A stretch of 39,416 bases of DNA from Lingula anatina (Eukaryota > Brachiopoda > Lingulata > Lingulida > Lingulidae), in the NCBI RefSeq assembly GCF_001039355.2, contig NW_019775615.1:215410-254825 (forward strand), given 5' to 3'. Shown here in pieces: positions 34,628 to 39,416 of the stretch (its first letter is position 1; every line of letters begins with the position of its first letter). The notes under the pieces are model-generated. The model was not told the origin of the DNA, made no database searches, and was given only the letters and a program-made list of their open reading frames with translations. Position numbers and translations under genes: made by a program.

Positions 34628-35500
34628 AAACATTTAGCAATGCCTTGGTGTCTATGGTATTTGATAAATGTCTTACATTGAGTTTGATATATAACAGTAT
34701 TTATTATAGTTATATGTACCAAGTGTCCTGAATTTCTTTTGACAACTTTTTGTTCGATTCCAAATTCTTAGGCTCTGTTCCTACCAAGTTGTTCTGCCTA
34801 CTAACTGATGGGCTGATCATATATGGTTGACCCACTTGATACCTTTCCATGTAATCCCCTAATGGATTCCCCATGGGGAATTCCCAGCAAGTTTTCAAGT
34901 GGGTCGGCCATATATGATCAGTGGATCAGTTTTATCGACAGATTGACTTGGTCATGAACAGAGCCTAATGTATATCAGTATATATGTTTTTGAACAATGT
35001 ATTTCTTAATAAGGTTACATGCATTCCTTGCATTTTCACTTTGCATGAATTTGCAACTTTTGAGGAGTAGGTATTATTTTATTTCTTTTGTAAGAATGCA
35101 ACATGAATATGAATACAGGTTTTTACAAAGAAAATTGTAAAATGAAAGACAAGAGGTCCCTAGTAGAATCCCTTTGACTTTATTTTTTACAGAACATTGT
35201 AGTGTAGCTAGAGCAGCTTCTTTTTGAATGGTGTACTGTATATGTCAATTCATTCTTTGGCATTCAAAACTGTTTGAGGAAAAAATTAATGGATGAGGTA
35301 TTGTGCAATATATCTTCTTCATTATTTTCTTTTAAGATATAGCGCTGTTGGTATTATTTCATTACTTTGGCTATTACTACGTATATTGGTTATATTTTCA
35401 TCAGCATTGGTTTGCCTATGTGTTTAATAGTTTATTTGTCTATAAGCCTCTATGTTAGTGGAAAAGATATTTTGAAAAAGATTTCCAGCTTTTAATAAAA
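34628..35500 (+). other. Probable C19orf12 3' UTR
   Basis: Non-coding after the stop. AATAAA at about 35493-35498 is the first strong candidate poly(A) signal. The stretch contains a TA-flanked hairpin element at 34771-34965, which would be transcribed. Confidence 0.45.
34771..34965. mobile_element. Hairpin element with TA target site
   Basis: The element starts GGCTCTGTTC and ends GAACAGAGCC, with TA on both sides (34769-34770 and 34966-34967), as in Tc1/mariner-type insertions. Inside, GATCATATATGGTTGACCCA pairs with TGGGTCGGCCATATATGATC. The ACCCACTTG word and surrounding bases are shared with the 33498-33833 element, so the two are probably related. No coding sequence. Confidence 0.75.
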
Positions 35501-35989
35501 ATTTCTGGACTCAAGAATTGATTGCAATTTCAATTGAATCTGGGTCTCCTTATGTTCAAGTCATGTGACTAATGGTACTTTTTTCATTGGTGGATGTTTG
35601 CACTCTTGGAGTGCCCTCCAGTTTAAATTTGTCACTGATAAGACAAAATAAGTTTGAACTAATTTGATTACAGTAAGACATTTAAAATGTGTAACTTTGT
35701 CTGATATCAGCTTATACTCAATCAAAAAATGCAAAATATTCTCTGGGATGTAAATTACTGGTGATATTAACAATGGTTGTGTATGGGTGAGTGATCGGGG
35801 GGGGGGGCTTTTTTGCTCCTTAATTTTTTCTTGTTCAACTACTGATATTTTAGCATATCTCAAATATATGAACATACTAAAAGTGGCTGTGTCTAATGTC
35901 TTGTAATGAGGGTTTAATATTTGTTAGAAAAATATTTTGTACTTTTTATTGATTTTTTCTAAATACGTTTGATGATTTGTTCTTTTACA

Positions 35990-36443
35990 GGGGGCTGTAG
36001 CAATAGTCCGAAGGTTCAGTAGTCTGAATGTTCACTATAAAACCTTGGGACCAATGAACCCTTGATTAAAAAACTGAAGAAAATGTTACCATTTTGGTTA
36101 CATCCCTATACATCCCCGCACCAATACTCCCCCGCACCGATACTCCCCCGCAGTATCGATGTGGGGAAGCAATGATGTGGGGGAGTATCGGTGTGGGGGA
36201 TTAACAGTGGCCCAAATCGGCAATTTTACTGGGGATGTATCAATGCGGGGATCTATCAGTCATATCGATGCGCATAATACACAAAAATTTACTAAGGGGG
36301 ATTGTTGGTGCAGGGGAGTAATGGTGCAGGGGAGCATCGGTGCGGGGGAGTAACGGTGCGGGGGAGTAATGGTGCGGGGGAATATCGACATGACCCCACC
36401 ATTTTTCAGACCAATGAACCTTCGGACTATCGAGATGCCCCCC
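35990..36443. mobile_element. Foldback element with internal G-rich tandem repeats
   Basis: The ends are inverted: AATAGTCCGAAGGTTCA at 36002-36018 pairs with TGAACCTTCGGACTAT at 36415-36430, and GGGGG at the left pairs with CCCCCC at the right. The interior holds a ~15-bp unit, about GGTGCGGGGGAGTAA, repeated on the + strand at about 36153-36195 and 36300-36385, and in reverse orientation at about 36113-36152. Open frames 36159-36353 and 36302-36589 are readings of this repeat. The G blocks could form quadruplexes. Confidence 0.75.
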
Positions 36444-37727
36444 TTTTTAAAGTGTATGCAAGTATCACAAGAGTCTGTCAATATTGTAAGTTGCATATTA
36501 CAGCAATAACACTAAAGCAGGACATTATATGGATGAAACTTACCCATATCTTCTATATCACTAATATATATAGACAAAATATAAAATAACTTAATTTTTT
36601 ACAGATTATTCCTTGTAAGTTATGTTGTTTGTTTGTATAGTATGTTGACAGACATTTCAGTATTACCAAGATGTATACAGTGCAAGAGAAGGATGACCAA
36701 TTCACAAAACAGGCTAAAGATTTATTGCAATGTTTACATTTTTTTTCCTCGGGCAGATATTGTGGTAACTCTATATCACACCAGTTGGTGATCAAAAATT
36801 GATGCAGTCATTATGATAAAGATGTGTGCAGAAATATTTAAACCAGACACAAGAGATTGTTGACTATGCTTTAGCATCATATCTAGAATCAAATTTGATA
36901 CATGTTTTACTCACCTACATTTGTACATGCACATGACTGTGTAATTGTTATATGTGTGTGCATGTATCACAATGAGATATTTTTATTACTCAGAAGTAGA
37001 TTTGGTGAATTGATTTTTTTTTTTTTTTTTTTTTTTGGTTTAAATAATAGGAAATCTTTTTGTAAGGCAAATTTTGCTTTGTAATCTGTCAGACTTTGCA
37101 CCTAAATAAATTAATTGCTTTGAATTTATGTATATTAAATTCCCTTTTGATACATGGCCATCTCTCTTAATTATCCCCATCAACAAATTAATTTATATAG
37201 TCTAAAACCATTGGTGTGTAATTTGAAACAATTTTTTAATTACTCCACAAATATTGTGATGTTTAATTTTGCAATGGCATATACATGACTTTTTCCAATG
37301 AATATCCTTGGATCTACAATGTATACTAAAAATGTATAATATTCCATTTAACATTATGTGAAAATGCTCGTGCTTGGATATAAAATGTAAGACAGTAATA
37401 AATGCTATGATATAAATAATGTAACATTTTTTCTCTTATTTCTTTCTTCATAACATCCAGTAGAGTTTTTATCCTCGTCAGTTGAGTTAATTGAGAATTC
37501 TATATATAGCAAATGCATTCTCAACTACCGCAATGTGTTGTATCTCTGCTGTTCGTTTCCCTTTTTGAACAGGTAGCAACTGAGCAATATGGCGAGATGA
37601 CAGGTAAACAACTCCTCTCTATATTAACTGGTGTGTTTATAGAGTTTTTCTGGACTTAAATGCAAGATGGTGTATTATATTAATTAAGCTTTGTTAAGGG
37701 ATTAAATGTCTGTTTTGTGGTATGTAG
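36444..37727. other. Non-coding stretch right of the foldback element
   Basis: AT-rich with a poly(T) run at 37016-37036 and an AATAAA near 37104. A small exon-like segment at 37585-37615, between an acceptor CAG and a donor GTAAAC, reads out of frame quickly and is not convincing. Confidence 0.4.
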
Positions 37728-37829
37728 GTCACATTGACTAACTCTACTAATTCGGTTAAAATAATGCGACTCGTGGTCATGATAAAGTCGAAGAAGACAG
37801 AACTCAATGGACCCAAGCCCACGCCGCAA
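37728..37829 (+). CDS. Possible first coding exon of an unidentified + strand gene
   Basis: A plausible acceptor ends at 37727 and a strong donor (CAA then GTAAGA) follows 37829. An ATG at 37764 gives exactly 22 codons, MRLVVMIKSKKTELNGPKP and three more, up to the donor in phase 0. The segment is less AT-rich than its flanks. I do not recognise the protein. It could instead be a non-coding 5' exon or a chance pair of splice signals. Confidence 0.25.
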
Positions 37830-39265
37830 GTAAGATGCTCGTCAAGAATAATTATTAAGTAGATACTTCCACCACTTTTTCATATTTCATCCTGTCAGAT
37901 GAATTTCAACTTAAAAGAGGAAACGAATATGATATAAAAATATTTACAGTATTTTTCTTGTGACTGACTGACCAACTACATAAAACCATAGAAGTACTTC
38001 TATGATAAAACGTATGGTTCCTACATAAAACTAGTATGCTGGTGCTGGCATACATAACAAATGACTGGTTGAACATGCATGAAAGTATGCGTGAACCGTG
38101 ATGCGGAGAGCCACAGATGGTGTCATGACTCAAAAGTCTAGTAAATTATTTCAATCCGTCGCTGACAGTTCGTGGAAAATAAGTAAGGTTGTTTTTGTAG
38201 TAGGGCATTGCAAGCGATTTTATGATTTTGTATACATTTGGCTATTTGCATTACTAGTGACCCACTAGTGTACTTAAGTAGTAGCGTGCTGTCACTTTCC
38301 ATATACTGAGTATAGGATTTGTTAATTGTAGCCAGAAAGGGGGTTATCTTCTTCAGGTGATAAGGTTGGTGAGTAATTGAGAAACCCATACAGCAAGGAT
38401 TGATTTGTCTTATCATTTTCCTATCACCATATCTTGCTGTGGGCCTATAGGGATATTTAATAGTTAGATAAATGTCTGCGTGATGAGCAGCCTTGCAGTC
38501 AGTCCTACCTGTAGCATCAGACTGATGGAATCTGATGATTTCTAGTCTGCAAATTATGTCAGCCTCTGGTGTTACCTAACCAAAGGTACTAACTTAAGTT
38601 ATTGATAGTTTTTAGCATATAAAAAAGTCATATTGATGGCTTATGTTAAAGTAGTTTTACTTAGTTATATCAATACGACTTTTTTGCTGTTCATATAAAA
38701 TTGATTCACCATTAAACTGTAACTGTTAATCAAGCTGCATTTCCTAAAAGGTCTATCAGATTAAGTGCTCAATTTAAATGGATGCACCAGGTTATATACT
38801 TGAATTTTGTAAGGTGTAGTTTTTTTTTTTTTTTTTCAAAGGTTGGTGTAAAAATGTTTTGACAAATTAGGCTAATGTTTTTCTGAATATATGTCCTGTT
38901 GCAAATGACAGTTTGGCATATATCAATATGTCCAAGCTGCCATATTAATAGCAAATGTTTAGTTAATAGGCAAACCTCATTCTCAGCCAAATTAGTCAAA
39001 GAAAATGAATTGTACATTTCTTGCCTGATCAATACCTGCATTCAGGTAAATTTCTAAAGAGTTTCAACGCAGCCATAAAATGTAACAATCAGCGTGACAT
39101 AAGCTTCTAGAAACCATAGCTTGCAAAAACAAATTGGCTTCGCAGATTGCGCATAATTTCCCGTCAATAATTAATATCATTGGGCGAATGCCTGTGTGAT
39201 TAGGCTCTTATATGAAGTTGCTAGCTATGGACCCCATTGGACGTCTTGACGTGTATTGGGTTTGA
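37830..39265. other. Stretch with no gene I can support
   Basis: AT-rich sequence with a poly(T) run at 38820-38836. Open frames 37906-38133, 38138-38416 and 38769-39041 on the - strand have low-complexity or chance composition and no splice support. Confidence 0.4.
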
Positions 39266-39412
39266 ACCGAGTTGTTGCTATTTAAAGAGAGATATTATCG
39301 AAGGTGTAGTTTAGCTAGAGAAAAGGTTAATGAAGCATTGAGGGATTATTTTGAGATCACTCCTGGAAGACGATTCACTGAGATGAAGCTTACAGAAGAT
39401 ATTTTCCAATAG
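39266..39412 (+). CDS. Unidentified open segment at the right edge
   Basis: A 48-codon frame runs from just after a TGA at 39263 to TAG at 39410-39412. It reads in part EKVNEALRDYFEITPGRRF followed by TEMKLTEDIFQ. The composition (charged, helical, few Cys) looks more protein-like than other open frames here. I find no good acceptor at its left side and do not recognise a family. It could be an end exon, a piece of a decayed gene, or chance. Confidence 0.25.
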   Translation, partial: TELLLFKERYYRRCSLAREKVNEALRDYFEITPGRRFTEMKLTEDIFQ

Positions 39413-39416
39413 AAAA

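Noticed and set aside
36159-36589. Gly-rich open frames
   Set aside because: They are direct readings of the G-rich tandem repeat in the foldback element.
1-39416. CRISPR arrays, rRNA, tRNA or prophage-like systems
   Set aside because: No regular spacer array or recognisable RNA gene was seen, and the window is animal nuclear DNA.

Overview
The window is animal nuclear DNA, most likely from a marine bilaterian invertebrate. It is AT-rich, its genes are cut into short exons by GT-AG introns, and it carries long 3' UTRs, microsatellites and many small hairpin-type transposons. There are no bacterial operons. The genes are animal families: one cyclin E, one TP53INP and one C19orf12 homologue. 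Vertebrates have two cyclin E genes and two TP53INP genes, so a single copy of each in one cluster argues for an invertebrate such as a mollusc, brachiopod, echinoderm or hemichordate. I cannot name the species.

Layout from left to right: (1) 1-690, intron and short last exon of a + strand gene that enters from the left. (2) 3615-13286, cyclin E on the - strand, ten coding exons giving 431 codons, with a long 3' UTR to the left. (3) 13290-14415, a divergent promoter region with E2F-like and NRF1-like sites. (4) 14416-18667, a six-exon + strand gene for a 273-residue BtpA-family TIM-barrel protein. (5) 20195-20322, facing poly(A) signals where this gene and the next one converge. (6) 23354-26806, TP53INP on the - strand, two coding exons (258 residues), with a 5' UTR exon near 32266 beyond a 5.4-kb intron. 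(7) 32400-32740, a second divergent promoter region. (8) 33319-34627, a C19orf12 homologue on the + strand, two coding exons (141 residues). (9) 35000-39416, mostly non-coding, with a G-rich foldback element and weak exon-like signals near 37728-37829 and at the right edge.

The four complete genes do not form a known pathway. Cyclin E drives G1/S, TP53INP acts in autophagy and p53-linked transcription, C19orf12 is a small membrane protein of mitochondria and ER, and the animal role of the BtpA protein is unknown. The striking point is the neighbourhood. Human CCNE2 and TP53INP1 are neighbours on 8q22.1, and human CCNE1 and C19orf12 are neighbours on 19q12. This window has all three families together, as expected of the cluster before vertebrate genome duplication. 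The strand order also resembles human 8q22.1, where INTS8 (+) faces CCNE2 (-), so the cut-off left gene may be INTS8. Other points of interest are a tandem duplication of a cyclin E splice acceptor, several hairpin element families inserted in the introns, and a cluster of four identical 9-mers in the presumed TP53INP 3' UTR.
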